Shown here: piece after piece, positions 1 to 13,325 of the stretch | Position numbering within the stretch: the first letter of the stretch is position 1 | Layout of the letters: the number at the start of each line of letters is the position of its first letter | Source: Liolophura sinensis | Lineage: Eukaryota > Mollusca > Polyplacophora > Chitonida > Chitonidae | Length of the DNA: 64,000 bases | Reading direction: 5' to 3' | Assembly: GCF_032854445.1 (NCBI RefSeq) | Contig: NC_088297.1 | Span: 1,340,639-1,404,638, forward strand | Program-made: the position numbers and the translations under genes | Notes under the pieces: generated by a model | The model's input: the letters and a program-made list of their open reading frames with translations, nothing else | Told to the model about the DNA's origin: nothing | The model's database searches: none

Positions 1-964
1 TTTCACCCTGTAAGCTGAGTAGGGGTTAACTAGGATTGACATAAAGGGTAAAGTTGTGACGTATGACAAAACAGAAACTTGTATCGGGGGAAACTGATAA
101 CCAAAACGCTTGACAAGGAATGAAGCATACACTTTTCTGTTTAATTTAGCGGGTGATTGATTATATTTTCAATTTTTAAAACACCGACATTTTGGAAGTC
201 ACTGACAGACTTTCTCTAGTGCTGTGATGTATAGTATCCTGCATTGAGGAAGATATGTGATCTGCGTTGAATACAAACGGCCACCTGAGAGTCGTCAGCA
301 GAGAACCGCTTCTTGTCAGCAAGGGCACACTTATAATGAGATCGCACGGGGAATCTACAAACTCTTCTGCCAAACGTTAGAATTTACCTCGCATCGTACC
401 TGTCTCTAAATACACACACGTGAGAAAAATAACATCATCTCCCAAAAGAAAGCTTATCATTAGAAGTAAAAATAAAATTAAAATGTGACTCTGGCAGAGA
501 AAAATACTTACGTACATTTGTAATTCACGTACCAGCGTCTTCAAGTACAAGTAATGGAGCAAATGATGCACGATGGCATTAACTGCATGTTAGATGCAGA
601 TGTGTTAGATGCAGGTCACTGTGTACATTGTACCATACACGGTAAAATGTAAATTTCTTGTTTTAGATGGAAAGCAGGTGAGGTATATTTACAACCAGAC
701 ACGCTTTGTTTCCCATTATTTTTTGCACCGCTTAATTCCACTGATTAATTTCTCGGTGTAAAACAATGAATCCCATTATGCATCTATTAACAGGTGCTAA
801 ATACCTGCATTGTACACACAGTGAGCGCCCTTGTGTACGAACAGTATTTTTATCCTCCGTGATACAAACAGGATGTGATATAAATATATACATATTTTCA
901 AAAATGACGCCTACATAAAAAAAAAGTTTGAATGTAACAGTAGTTTATTTTATACATTTATTTC
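1..964. other. No gene recognised
   Basis: AT-rich sequence with many stops in all frames. Short open frames of about 65 codons exist on the minus strand near 176-571, but they show no motif, splice signals or repeat identity. Confidence 0.5.
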
Positions 965-1142
965 ACTGGTATTATGCGATGTAATCAAGAATATTTTATT
1001 AATAAACGACGGCAGCCAGCATTATGGCAAGAGGAAACTGGACATAGCCCGGGTGAAACCCACGGCCGTACACAGGCTGCTGGCAGACCTTCTCACTTAC
1101 GATCGGAGAGTTAAGCCAGCATGAGCTGGACTTGAACTCACG
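965..1142 (-). mobile_element. SINE-1 copy, 5' and 3' ends lost
   Basis: Reads on the minus strand as the body of the commonest repeat here. It shows the tail-side core around AAGAATATTT, the GGCGGCCAGCATTATG-like block, and the CAGCATGAGCTGGACTTGAA block that holds the box B side of the tRNA-related head. It is divergent and has no clear target duplication. Confidence 0.75.
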
Positions 1143-1452
1143 TTTGTTAGTATTACTTCATAATATAAATATTTGATTCAAATGAGCCTATGTTGTAGAC
1201 TGCTACTTGTACCTATGGAAGAATTGCTGTTTATATTAAAATCAGGTTTATATATCGTTTACGTCTAATCAGCGTAGCAACACAACTATGAAAAGGCGGA
1301 TAGAATCACAGAAGTGTAACGCCTGCACTTATTTTGGGTTAAGATAATGTAAAGGTGGAGGACTCGCATTTACAGATAAAATATCAAAGCCTGTTTTAAG
1401 TGGCCCTTAAACAGTTTCTACCGACGGCAGAACCTGGACTGTCAGTGGCCCA

Positions 1453-1589
1453 GGGTCCCCTTACACTAAGCCCTCTTAGCGTTTAGAGTACGTACATGTA
1501 ACTACTGTGGCGACCGTTACGCCTACAGTGCTGGTTGCCATGGTAGTTATATGCTCTTAATGCTAAGAGGGCTTTGTGCAAGTGGGCTC
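1453..1589. mobile_element. Foldback MITE with long terminal inverted repeats
   Basis: The left arm (GGGTCCCCTTACACTAAGCC...) and the reverse complement of the right arm (GAGCCCACTTGCACAAAGCC...) match over roughly 28 bp at the ends. They share CCCTCTTAGC, and weaker pairing continues inward around GTAACTAC/ATAACTAC. The element is about 137 bp and has no coding capacity. I cannot define a clean target duplication. Confidence 0.6.
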
Positions 1590-4574
1590 ATGGCAAAAAC
1601 CAGCTGTATGTGGATGCACACTTAAGTACACATAGAGCAAAACGTGTTCAGATTTATGAATTTATGGTTGTGACGTCATTATGACATCTTTGTGGACGTC
1701 ATTACGACGTCAATACGTAAGCGCAGCAGCATGGGGCCTCAGTAATACGCCCAGGAGTTATGTGTGGAAAGGGTGCATATCTTTTCGGAGAAAAAAATAA
1801 ATAAAAAACGTGCGCACGCACGCAGATGCAAACATACCAATTCATTCATTTACTATTCCTTATTTCAGTTTAAAAACTGATAAGCTTAAAAGTGCACTCT
1901 CATGAAAAATACGCGAACATGGGGACATCCAATCATACAACTATCAATCTAACCAGCAGTCAAAAACCGAACTAAATATGCAAATTAAACCAAAAACGCA
2001 GTTTAGGAGTATTCAGTAATGACCACAGAAATGTTAAAATTAAATTAAATTGATACCCGTTAATTCCAGGATTATGATAAATAACTGTTAATACGTCACA
2101 TAGGTCACATGGCCACACCGATGGTAGTCTAAATATATATTCCTGCAGGATATATTAACCGGGTACATGGGAGATGTTATGTGGCCGCTAAGCCTGAAGA
2201 ATGTGACCTTTAATTGCCGTAAACGTCTTTAAACATTACACTCGTACGTTTCTCCTAAGGGCGTTTCCCGTTCACCTCCACAGTGGCACTCTGAGTGCGG
2301 TACTTACACTAAACACGAGAGCTTTGACCTTCTCTCTGACATTACTAAGGTACAGCACATCATCTATAAAGCTAGGCCTAATATATATAGTGACCTTTCT
2401 CTGACATACCATAATGATATTCTTTCAGAGACATTAGGAGTTAGGAGTTAGGTCAGAACATATCTAATAAAGCGAAACCAAAATAAAATCCCGGGCTTAG
2501 AAAACGAGCAGCACGCGTAGATGCATATTACCGTAAAAGCAGTCTAGCTATGGTTTTCATTTGATGACGTGTACAACACTGTATGTAACATCGAGTCTGT
2601 CAAAACTGTAGCTTCTCATTTCATATGCATGTGTGGACATATAAATGGATGAAGCCATGCATTCTGAACTATTTTAATTATTACAGCTATTTGCAATTAC
2701 ATATGTAACTCATGCATCAAAATTAGTGCAAGTGCACCTCCAAAAACAGCTATCCTATTGTTTCAACATTTTCAACCGCCTCTGCAATCAATACTTCGAA
2801 ACATTCTGAGAGACAGTTTTATTAAATACGGTATCTTTAATGACACAAACATATCATTTTTAGCGTCATTTTCATAAAAAAATGTGTGTGTAAATTCCAC
2901 TGAAAAAGTGATTCAGTGGTTGAAAATGTTAAAATTTACAGTATTAGCCCATTTTCGTGAGGGACCATATATTGTATACACTGCACTTATATTAATAAAG
3001 CTCCAGTTTCACAAAAAAATATAAATCGCTAATTCGGTACATTGATATCAGTCAACGAATTTTCTGTATTTTTTTGTTGTTTTTGTTGAAATCTTAATAT
3101 AAACTGTTGGTCATACTTTTACAAATAAAAACAACAGAAAAAAATTAATTAAATTGAAAACTAAATATTTGCATACTTACGTTTTATTGCATTATACAGC
3201 GATTTTTTTTCATGCTAATGAAAGCGTCGACTAGCAGACTGATACACTTAAGCACCCATTTAATAGAGATGTTGTAGCGTAGAGACACTGCTACTGGCGA
3301 TGGTGTGAAGATGAAAGAGATCATGCATGTAACATAAAAGTTTAATCTCTATAGACAACTACCGAAAAACGTTTACAAGAAAAAGAAAACCGAATGTTTA
3401 TACGTTTTAAACGGCATGCTGTTTAATATTTGTAATTTTGCTTAACCGAAATATAGCAGTTCAAGTTGAGGACAAGTGAGAAAATCGAGAGTGCGGTGAT
3501 GCTATCAATTTTAACAAACATGCACAAATTGTATGCATCTCTATAATGGAGCTGTTTTGCCTTTTAGGTCTATATGTGTGGTGCGTGCCACGCGTCATCT
3601 TGTTCCCGGTTGCTCTAACATGGCGCATCCCATGGCGTCATAATTAATTCCAGATTGAAAGTCGATTTACAGTGTTACCAACCCGATCAAAACAAATGTG
3701 GCCGCTTTGGTATGTTCTCACCCATCTTTCTAAATAGCTCATTTTAATACATTTGTTCTTTTTTTATATATAAATAATCTAGAGTCTGATGCGAAAGCGA
3801 CACCTTAAACGCCCTAGCCATTCGGCTAAAGCGCTTGATGTTTATATGATTGCTTTAGACATACATCAGTGCTAAGATAAGCTGTTCTCAGCCATGAATG
3901 TACAGAGAGTTTGTTTGTACAGACTTGTGCTTTTGCGCATTTATTACAAATCTGTGTGATATATGTAGGCCGCACGTGTAATTTGCCATTTCCTTGTGTA
4001 TAGACAAGCAAGTTTCACGCGTGTACGATGTATGTTACACTTGGATGCGTAACAAAAAACCGCTCGTATTAAATTCACGTAAGTCTCGATCCACATAGAT
4101 ATATCCGTTTGTTTACCTACGGCATATGTCCATTATACACCTTCTGCCACATCATGCTGAATAGAGTCCGTGGTTAAATGCAAATTTCTCTAACGTCAGT
4201 TTAGCCACATAGCGTTGAACACGCTACAATTACGTTAATTATGCCCATACCGTATTTACATGAACGATTTGACGTGTATCCGGCTGGCTCGGACTGTTCT
4301 AATACTATAAGTCTTTGTGGTATAGATGAATATATGTAGTACTGTTTTTGACCCAAAATTTGATCTATAGCCCTCATTCATTTTACCTCATTTTGAAATT
4401 TCTGTTGGTGTTAGAAAGGTTTTAAACAGCTATGTTTGCATATTAGGATGAAATCCCACTGGACATGATACTTATGAAATGTATTTGCCTATAAGGTGGA
4501 CTTTTGTGGGGAAAACTTTAGGACAAATACAATAGTTTAAAATACATCTTCACCTAAACTCTCTGTGATACAGC
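1590..4574. other. No gene recognised; CRE-like motifs at 1671-1712
   Basis: A 42-bp stretch at 1671-1712 carries three GACGTC cores, the first a full TGACGTCA. At 3785-3838 a minus-strand segment resembles a tRNA 5' half (box A-like TAGCCGAATGG) and may be a SINE head. I see nothing else. Confidence 0.4.
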
Positions 4575-4825
4575 TCAGGCGTTAGACCGACACCGTACAG
4601 GCGACGGACACTGCACGGTTGAAGACGGACACCGGATGACAGACGGCGTTAACGGGAAGACAGAAAAAAAAACGATGGATTTCGGAAAACATAGGGCGGA
4701 CACTTGACGATAGATGACACGCAACCAATGACAGACGACGGACACGTGATACAAGATGGGACACCTCATGACAGATGACGGACACTAGACGACAGACAAC
4801 AGATACCAGACAAGATAACACTATA
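4575..4825. repeat. Degenerate GACAGACGACGGACAC tandem repeat
   Basis: Imperfect repetition of a motif close to GATGACAGACGACGGACAC, about 18-20 bp per unit with gaps. Open frames on the minus strand across it (4575-4830) result from stop-poor repetition and are not genes. Confidence 0.6.
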
Positions 4826-5458
4826 TGCATGTACCTACTCCAACGAAAAAAGTGTTAGTCTTAAATCTTAATATTAGCCTCATTCTAGTAAATAGTACTT
4901 AGTACAGAGTATTTGTACTAAAGTTAATACCGGGTTTAAGGGATGAACGACGTTTTTAAACGGTGCGGATCGTCGCACTGACTTCGCAGAATTTAACACC
5001 ATCAAAACGTAAGGACGATCGCCTTATATTTTGAGGGAATGACAGAAATCGAATGAAATTAAAAGCTTATATTTTTTATTTGCATCACATTTTTTATTTG
5101 TGCTGTCGTTGTTACTTACTATGTTACATGGGATTGTTCACCAGAAGAGACAGGCCTTGGTACGCAGCCATAAATCGCACGGTATAAGTTCGCACGACTT
5201 TGTCGCACACCGCTATTTGTAAACGGGATAAACGTGACTTTCAAACGATGTGTCAGTAAACAGACCGAAACTGAAAACGACCTCATATTTAAGACATGAA
5301 ATCTCCTCATCGATACCGCTGTTGAGAAAGATACACTTTAAGATAAGTGTATGAAAGAGACAGCGTGCTGAAAAGGAGGAGATAACACACACAGCGGGTT
5401 ACAAATACAGCCAAATGGGTATCCTGGTCAGTTTGATAAATACATGTAACTACATCAT

Positions 5459-5570
5459 GTAACTGCAGACCGCCAGAGATCGCTTATCGTGTAAATGCAG
5501 ACCGCTAGAGATCGCTTATCATGTAACTGCAGACCGCTAGAGATCGCTTATCATGTAACTACAGTGCATA
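5459..5570. repeat. 32-bp tandem repeat, about 3.5 units
   Basis: Units built on TGCAGACCGCTAGAGATCGC followed by TTATCATGTAAC. They are nearly identical, differing at one to three positions. Confidence 0.8.
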
Positions 5571-5639
5571 AGTTTACATCTCACAGTAATAAACGAAGTG
5601 ACCACCAGCAATCCATGGATGGTAAAATGTGGTATGTAT

Positions 5640-5830
5640 CTATGTGTGTGGCATCTAAGCAAGTATGTATGTATGTATGTATCTGTGTATGTATGCGTGT
5701 CTGTGAGCACACGTGGGTGTGTACGTATGCGTGTGCGTGCGCGCGTGTGTGTGTGTGTGTGTGTGCGTGTGGGTGTGTGCGCGCACGTGAGCGTGTGTAT
5801 GTATGTAGTCACATGTGTTTGTGTTTAAGT
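5640..5830. repeat. Compound GT/GTAT microsatellite
   Basis: Runs of GTAT, then GTGTGC, then (GT)n interrupted by GCGC. This low-complexity tract yields spurious open frames rich in Val/Cys (plus strand) and Thr/His (minus strand). Confidence 0.9.
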
Positions 5831-6175
5831 CATATGGCGATGAGGCATTTGTGTGTTGACAGGTATACTGTGTTCTCTTGTAGCAGGGTGAGTTCTTGCT
5901 GCCAAAGTGCTCAGTGTTAATAGTAAAGGATTACATCCTCATTGTATGACAGCAATACTGAATGTTTCCAGCAACATGGCTGAAAAAGCTTATTGAACTA
6001 ATCAGCTTGAAGGCACAGGGAGAGCACAAACTTCCGCCATGGTTATTATACAAAGCACCCAACTGAATACAAAGGGACGATACTCTGTCCTATCTCTTAA
6101 TGGTGAAAAATATGGACATTTGCAGTCGAAATCACCATTAACATTTCACGGATTGGTCCAGAGTCATGCTATGCA

Positions 6176-6222
6176 CAAACAGACAGACTGACGGACAGAC
6201 AGACAGACAGACAGACACAGGT
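6176..6222. repeat. (CAGA)n microsatellite
   Basis: Consecutive CAGA units with a few interruptions. Confidence 0.85.
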
Positions 6223-6328
6223 CGGCTAAAAGCTAACAACCTTTGGGGATTTAATATCAAATAAAATATGATCAATTTTACAGAATTAGATTTTTTGTAA
6301 AGGAAATGTACGTACGCCTGGGCTTTTA

Positions 6329-6372
6329 GGTCGTCCTTAACAATTTTTCAGACATATGACGACGAGGGATAG
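6329..6372 (-). mobile_element. SINE-2 fragment
   Basis: Matches the conserved SINE-2 block around ACAATTTTTCAG...CATATGACGAC, as seen in full in the copy at 46.3 kb. Confidence 0.55.
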
Positions 6373-9300
6373 TTAAGTGTGCGTACATACATGCACTTGT
6401 GTGAGTATTTGTTCGAATAGCAGGAGAGGTAAACATTATTGCATACCACTACCTAAGTGTGCCCTGACTGTTATAAATATAGAGGGTGCGGACATAATTT
6501 GTAACGAGGGCAAACTGGATTCGCGTGAACCGGTATCTGTAAACATACGGTCCATACTGCAGAGCGCGTGCAACATTCCTCATTAGGCGTATGTGTGTTT
6601 GTGTTAGTGTAGATTCAGACTTCACACCTTATTTAGCTGTTCTCACGCGTACAAAAAGAAAAAGCTTGCGCGCATTGATATTCTGGATATAGTTCTGTCC
6701 TATACAGGTAGATGAATCAGCCAGACCTTAAATGTGCACATCATCGTCCACGTGCCAGACATGATATTAGTACCACCTGAAGTGTCCAAACCTAATTGGT
6801 ACTAATATGTTTATTGGGTCAGTAGAAGTAAATTAAGAAATGATAACCGTTCTGCAATGGCAGCTTTATCACACATTTTGATAAAATGAAAAATCACCGT
6901 ATAAGGCGCTGCGCAAATTACAAGAAAGCCAGATAATCGTCAGTTTATCGTGGACCCTCAGTTTATAATATAATAAGACCTATTTAAAAGGATTGTTGAA
7001 TTGCTTATGAAGCAGCGAAAATTAAACAGTACACATTTTGTCTTTTTTTTTTTCGTGTACGCCATTAGCTGAATATTCAGTTGACCTGTACATGTAAGAT
7101 TTGCAAGGCTTTCAACTGAGTTAATAACAGTTTATCAACAGTTTATATGCCCAGCTGTGTAACGTTCATGCCGTTTCCTCACCTGTGATGTACATGCCCA
7201 AAAATTACAATGTCAGAGCAAAACCTTTGATTTGATTTTTTGACTTTCCATCAAGAATACAAATAATTGAAAGTTCCGCCAAACTCTAAGATACACCAAC
7301 TACTTCCAGAGCGTTCAATGCAAAAAGTTTTTTGATGGATCTCAGCATATTCGCTTTTTAAAGATGAAATTCTGCGCGCAGAACATCCCATCAGTAAAGC
7401 CGACAAATATGTCTCACGAATTATCATGCAGATGCAGTTGTTCTCTAATGGGCGAAAACAAACCAACTTGATATCCAGTTTGCTTAGCTTGGTGCAGGCG
7501 TCAGCATACTTAGAACAGCAATCCTAAAACCTGAACAAGTAATTTTTGCCCCACACAAGGCGGACCCCGATGCTGCAGTCGTGCATTAAAAGCTCTATGT
7601 TGTACAAAGAAAAAAAGAGTCTTCCTCCCGAAATAGCGGCGCTAAGCCGTAATCACTCATTAATTCCTCGAGAAGTAGTGCAGGAGAGGAACAAAAACAG
7701 ACTGTAGGGGTTAATGAAAACATTCAATGAAAAGCCCTTCTTATAAATCACAATGTGCTGGGCTTGACAGAGCTAACACCAAGGTCAAAACGTCCACAAG
7801 CAATCATGAGTAGGATGAATCACTTTAGTCTGCTTCTCTTCTATCCAGACATCTTAACCTTACAACGAACAAGTCACTGGCAACATTCAGATTTCCAGTG
7901 TTAAAATCTTGATTCAAATAAGACATCATATTAAGGAGCAAGATATTAGTTAAAAAAATCAGAGTGTCTGTCCCTCTAAAAGAATCAAAGTCTTGCAGTT
8001 TCTTCAAGTTTTGGGTTTGGGTTTATGGAAAGACCTCTACTGTGTGCCATTTGGAATTCATCATTTTGATATCTACCCTTGAACTCAACAGCTAATCGTT
8101 AACACAACCGCGATAGAATTCCCTAAAATGTTACAAAACAGTAACTTTGACTTCTGTCGTTCTCTGTCTGCAAAGAAAATTTCCGATGCAGTCCTTCTCG
8201 CCCATGTAGCTTTGCTTTGCAACTCAGAGAGGGCTAAAATGTCGTGTCACATCAAGACATGTACCAGCTTAAAAACAGCAAGGATATTTGACCACCTTGG
8301 TGGTACTGATATATGAAATTTTGAGCATTGGCCCATGAACTATTAAAGGTTATACACCGCAAACAGCTGTGAAGACCCTCCAAAAGCTATACTTTCTAAT
8401 ATTCTTAATTTTTGTCCTTATTATCCTACTCCGAGGATAAATAATGAACTGTACCCCAGTCGTTATCTGTATGTTGATCAATCGTACACTCGCATGACCA
8501 TCAACGTATTGGATCTACTCCTTGGGAGTACTTGAGTTGAACACAGTCACTTCGTGGTACGCTCTCGTGTATACGTCCCAAAAGACTGGGCGTTTTCTCC
8601 GGTGAGTCTTGTTTTCCACACATACAAAACTAACCCAACCTTTCTTCAGTGGTCCGTCAAATCCTAGTCAGTCAAGATCGATCAGATTGATAAAGTGTTG
8701 GTGTTATTCAATTTTTCGCACAAATCTGACGATTTTTATAGATTTCCTTATGCGCTGTTTGACAGTGCTTATGACAGAGACACATTAAGCTAATACTTTT
8801 TCTGCGTTCCTACATACCTGGCCCGCAGTAGAGATACGTGTACTCTATTAATGTTTTTGTCTGCAAGATTTTGGTATAATCTTCAAACGCTTTAGCTCGT
8901 TGTTTATACAATGTAACATACAAATAACTTAAATGTACCCTCGGCTAAATGATGGGAAGTTTTTGATCATTGCTTTTCTGGGGATAATTCCATTTCATGA
9001 TTTTTGGCATCATTTCTTTATCCTGTCAGCGTCAACGTTCTACTTCTTACTTCAAAACCGAATGCCTCGTCAGCAGAATAAAACCCATAACATAAATAGC
9101 AGTCAGAGTGCTTAGTGCGCATGGCTTGGACACTTGATCGCTCTAACAAGAATGCTACACGCTCAAGTCGTTGTGTTCCCTAGGTCAATCGACTCACACC
9201 GACAGTGTTTTGTTTGCGTCGTTGGCTTCGCGGAATCTTTGAAGTGACCCCTCAGACTTTGTCGTTATAACATGCTCAATACGTCGCGGTGGTAGCACCT

Positions 9301-9510
9301 TCGTTCTCACACGTCAAGTAAAGGCTCTCCGTGTCATAGTCTGTTAAAATTCTTTGCTTAAGAATAAAACTTGATCAACCGGAAACTCACATGAAAGCTT
9401 CATTTCACCAGAAAAAAGGATACAATAAAGATTGATATGGTTGACTTCCTGTCTCCTGTTGTTGAAGGATGACACCTTTCATAGGATATGATCGCTTCGC
9501 AAAGAAACGT
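6373..9510. other. No gene recognised
   Basis: Several open frames of 60-71 codons occur (for example 7251-7466 and 7825-8007 minus, 8128-8316 plus). None carries a recognisable domain, convincing splice sites or similarity to other parts of the window. Confidence 0.45.
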
Positions 9511-9522
9511 CTGATCGTTTAA

Positions 9523-9797
9523 TTAATTAATTTATTTATTTATCTGATTGGTGTTTTACGCCGTACTCAAGAATATTTCACTTATACGACGACGGCCAGA
9601 GTTATGGTGGGAGGAAACCGGGCACAGCCCTTGAGAAACACATAACCATTTGCAGGTTGCTGGCAAAACTTCCCACTTTCGACCGGAGAGGAAGCCAGCT
9701 TGAGTTGGACTTGAGCTCACAGCGACCGCATTGGTGAGAGACTTCTAGGTCATTACGCTGCGCTAGCGCGCTAACCGACATAGCCATGAAGGAGCCC
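9523..9797 (-). mobile_element. Full-length SINE-1 with 12-bp target duplication
   Basis: A complete minus-strand copy: (TTTA)n complement tail at the left, core and internal block, then the tRNA-related head at the right. It is flanked by CTGATCGTTTAA at 9511-9522 and 9798-9809, a perfect 12-bp target-site duplication, which is the mark of LINE-mediated retroposition. It serves as one reference copy for the family in this window. Confidence 0.92.
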
Positions 9798-9809
9798 CTG
9801 ATCGTTTAA

Positions 9810-11205
9810 AATGGAAGATGTAAAAAGCGATGAATACAAAAAAACAACAACACATGACACCTTTCACCTTTACATGTACTTTTAACGTGTGAGTTTCTGT
9901 ATGCTTTCATTTATACCCCTTACTTAACGATTTACCCTTACTGATATAGAAGTTAAAAGCACTGTCGTAAATGTTAATTTTTTTTAAGCATTAGTGAGAT
10001 GGAGACAGACTAGAGACAGAAGTATCATGCAGGGAACAATGGGATTTGTGCAAGAATATCTCACAAATGGATTCTTTTATTACGATTTTACGAGCCTTAA
10101 GCGTAACAACACGTTCCCCACACAGTAAATGTGGGTATGATCATGCGCAATGTCTGCATCTGGAGTTTTACTGTCAACTGTAACATCACACTCCCTCTAT
10201 ACAAGCATGTTTCATTGATATGGACAGCTCTGGGAAAAAGGTAAGACATTTGTAAACCAAATGGAAAGGTTATTGTATGGTCCTCTCTATAAGTTGGATA
10301 AACCTTGCCAAGAGACTAATACTGAAAACGGAATCTAACTGCCCTGTGTCTTCCACTGATGAATTGGTCAACTCTTATACTCCATATTCCAGACATTAAA
10401 ATTCCGAGAGATATGTAGACATAACGGAGGCAATCAGAGGACCTGGTATGGTAAGGCAGGGAGTCTGGGCCAGTGCAAGAAATTGTGGACCTCGAGAAGC
10501 GAAACCGACTATAGCTGTGTGTGTAACACACTCGTAAGGTTACTTCTTTGTTCAGTTCTGTTTTACTGGTCTTTCCCTGTTGCATGGCAAGCATACGGCG
10601 TGTAAAGCTCCAAACACGCACTAAAGCGATGTACAGGTCATAAAATCAAAAAAATTGTAGCCAATGCAGAAATACACATTTCAAAATTGATAAAATATGA
10701 CAAAACTCGTCACATTATATATTTATGTTTTACATATGGAGACAAAAGTTAACCAAACCGCTTCTGACAGCTCGTAGAAATACACACATGAATGTTTCAG
10801 TAAAGATATATTTCTGGTTAACGTTGAGCTTCTTACTGTAAATTTAAAACACGGGGCCTCGTTTGAACGAAAAATTGTTTTTTTTTTTAATAAGAATGCA
10901 TATTTGAAGGGCTATTACTAAGCAATCATCTCTTTTATGGCATTAAAACTTTCATGAGTGCCTCGATGAAGTTTCATACTTCTGATTCTGAAATTACAGA
11001 ATTGCGATGGGATTTTGAAATTTGCACTTTCTGATCGCACATTTCTGGGACCGATTCTTCGCCGCACCGTTCCAGATCCTTTAAAAAAAAACAAAAGAAA
11101 TAGCACATGCAACATTCATCTTTGATATTTTTGCACCGATTTTTCTCTTAATATTATCAATATTATTATTTTGTTGCTGCCGTTATCACTGTTATTATTA
11201 TTGTT
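9810..11205. other. No gene recognised
   Basis: A minus-strand open frame of 101 codons at 10316-10621 has no motif I recognise and lacks context. I see no repeats apart from poly-T/poly-A tracts. Confidence 0.4.
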
Positions 11206-11210
11206 ATTGT

Positions 11211-11465
11211 TGGTTAGCACCCTAGCGCAGCGTAATGACCCAGGAGCATCTTACCAATGCGGTCGCTGTGAGTCCAAGTCAAGCTCAAGCTGGCTTCCTC
11301 TCCAGCTGTACATGGAAAGATCTTTCAGTAGCCGACGGATGGTTATGGGGTTTCACTGGGCTCTGCCCGGTTTCCTCCCACCATAATGCTGATCGCCGTC
11401 GTATAAGTGAAATATTCTTGAGTGCGGCGTAAAACACCAATGAAATAAATAAATAAATAAATAAG
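11211..11465 (+). mobile_element. SINE-1 copy with head partly replaced
   Basis: Plus-strand copy beginning at TGGTTAGCAC and running through CCAATGCGGTCGCTGTGAG, the CGTCGTATAAGTGAAATATT core and ACACCAAT into an (AAATA)n tail. The first bases of the head are replaced by an ATT-rich tract. A plus-strand open frame across it is SINE sequence, not a gene. Confidence 0.85.
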
Positions 11466-11530
11466 TATTATTATCATCATCATCATCATCATCATCATTA
11501 TTATTATTAGTAGTAGTAGCACAAGTAGTA
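11440..11530. repeat. Compound AAAT / ATC / ATT / AGT microsatellite
   Basis: The SINE tail runs directly into (ATC)n, (ATT)n and (AGT)n. Confidence 0.85.
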
Positions 11531-13200
11531 GTATTATTTAATATGCAGGTCAGAGTCTCATCAACTATGAACTCAATCCGCTTTCGCCCCTCCTTGACTG
11601 TTGTTAAGAGCTGCAGTTGTGAATGTCAAGTAGCAATATCCCAGCTCCTCACGTAATCTTGTTTTGACTGTGCATGTGTAGTTATAGATGCCTTGAAAAA
11701 TTATGTAGGCGTTCAGTGTATACATTTAGAAAAGATAACAGTGCTAATTAACGTTTTTAGATGCTATAATTAATCAGCTGCACTGTGCTAGATGTACAAG
11801 AACAATAAACCATAAACTACTTGAAAACTATCATTGACAATAAATCCAATATTCGATAGACATGAAATTTGGAACTTATGTTTATTTCTTATACAGCTCA
11901 AGCCTGGACCCTAGTCCACAAAACCATGTTTAACTTGACTTAGAATTTAAAATCTAATCTCAATGTTTGGTACTGGAAGTTTGAATTTTTGACACGGTCT
12001 CCTTCAGATATCATTCAACAGGTGGACAGGATTTTAATTTCTGGAAGACTAACAATAAGCTCTAAATCCATATTATAAATATTGACTTGAATCAGAAAGG
12101 GCTTTATAACATGGCCCCATGTTACACGGAAATGGTTCGTATGAAACGGTTTAGCAACGTTTGTAATAAATTATAAGAACTGCAGTTTTGTACTTACCAA
12201 ATGGTGGTGTTACAGCTGTTTTCGCTCTCATTCTTGCAATTGTTACATTGTCTAAGTGTATCCGCAATGCTTTTGTACTGATTTAATAATACCCATTCAA
12301 CCACATAGTTCACAAAACAGTACTATATCCCTTTCCTCTGCCACAATGAGGGTCATTGCCTGGGTGTACAACGGAAAGGTAGTCAAAGGATCTTACAAAA
12401 TGCCCCTGACCACACGATCTTCTGCTGTTTTAGATAACTTATATGAGCGAATTCTGATTCATACATATGACCCCGTGGAACAGACAGCCATTTGTGTTTA
12501 TTCTGTACCATAAGAATTAGTGGTCAGACATATAATGTAGTCATGTCTTGTGACCCAGTAATGGCCACCTCTTACGCCCGAGGTTGTAGTTTGTAAAGCA
12601 GTAGTAGTGCCGAATGAGATTCCACACATCTGTGGAGGATAAGACTTTTGTTTATGGAGAACCGAGAAAAGTCAGATAGTGTAAGAGATAGCGCTGTGTA
12701 ATGTTGGTGAGGAATGGCAGGGATGTTAATCGACGGATCCATTAAGACAGTCTTATCTGGTGGTCCATTGTACCCAACAACAAAGTGTTCGCAGCTATAA
12801 CAAAAAAAAATACACAAAATTAAAAATTAAAAAAATAAGAGATGAAATTAAAATGAAAAGTAAATAAACGACCAAACAAAAAGAGAATCACAAAATTAAA
12901 TACAAAATATGTATTAGGTATACAACATGCTTAAATCATCTTTAAAACACTTTTCCCTCCAATGCTTTGCAGCCAATTTTGTATTTCAGTTACCTCCCTT
13001 GAAGTATTTCTACTAGATGAAACACTCTGTCCCTGCGTAACAAAGCCTGTGTTTCGAAGCGTCCATTAATTCCATTTTTACATATGCATTTAGATATATA
13101 CGAACCTGTAATCACACTAAGTGAACATTAATTTTTTTGTTTGTATGTTGTCAGAAATAGCATTATAACATTATAACGTCATCACCCGCTGAAACGCAAA
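11531..13200. other. No gene recognised
   Basis: An 85-codon plus-strand frame at 12256-12513 is the longest. It has an ordinary amino-acid mix but no recognised motif and no supporting splice context. Confidence 0.4.
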
Positions 13201-13325
13201 TATTTATTTGTTTATTTGACTAATTGTTCAATATTTGGCTAGCTTATAAAACGGCGGCCAGCATTATGGTTTGAGGCACCGCAAAGATCACGAAGGAAAC
13301 CCATGACTATTCGCAGCTTCCCCAT
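13201..13325 (-). mobile_element. Degenerate SINE-1 fragment
   Basis: T-rich tail complement, then ACGGCGGCCAGCATTATGG and a decayed GAAACCCATGAC block. Confidence 0.7.

Noticed and set aside
5495-5920. 141-codon plus-strand open frame rich in Val, Cys and Arg
   Set aside because: It is read through a GT/GTAT microsatellite; overlapping frames on both strands are equally open.
7251-8316. Three frames of 60-71 codons on both strands considered as a gene
   Set aside because: No shared frame, no motif, no splice signals.
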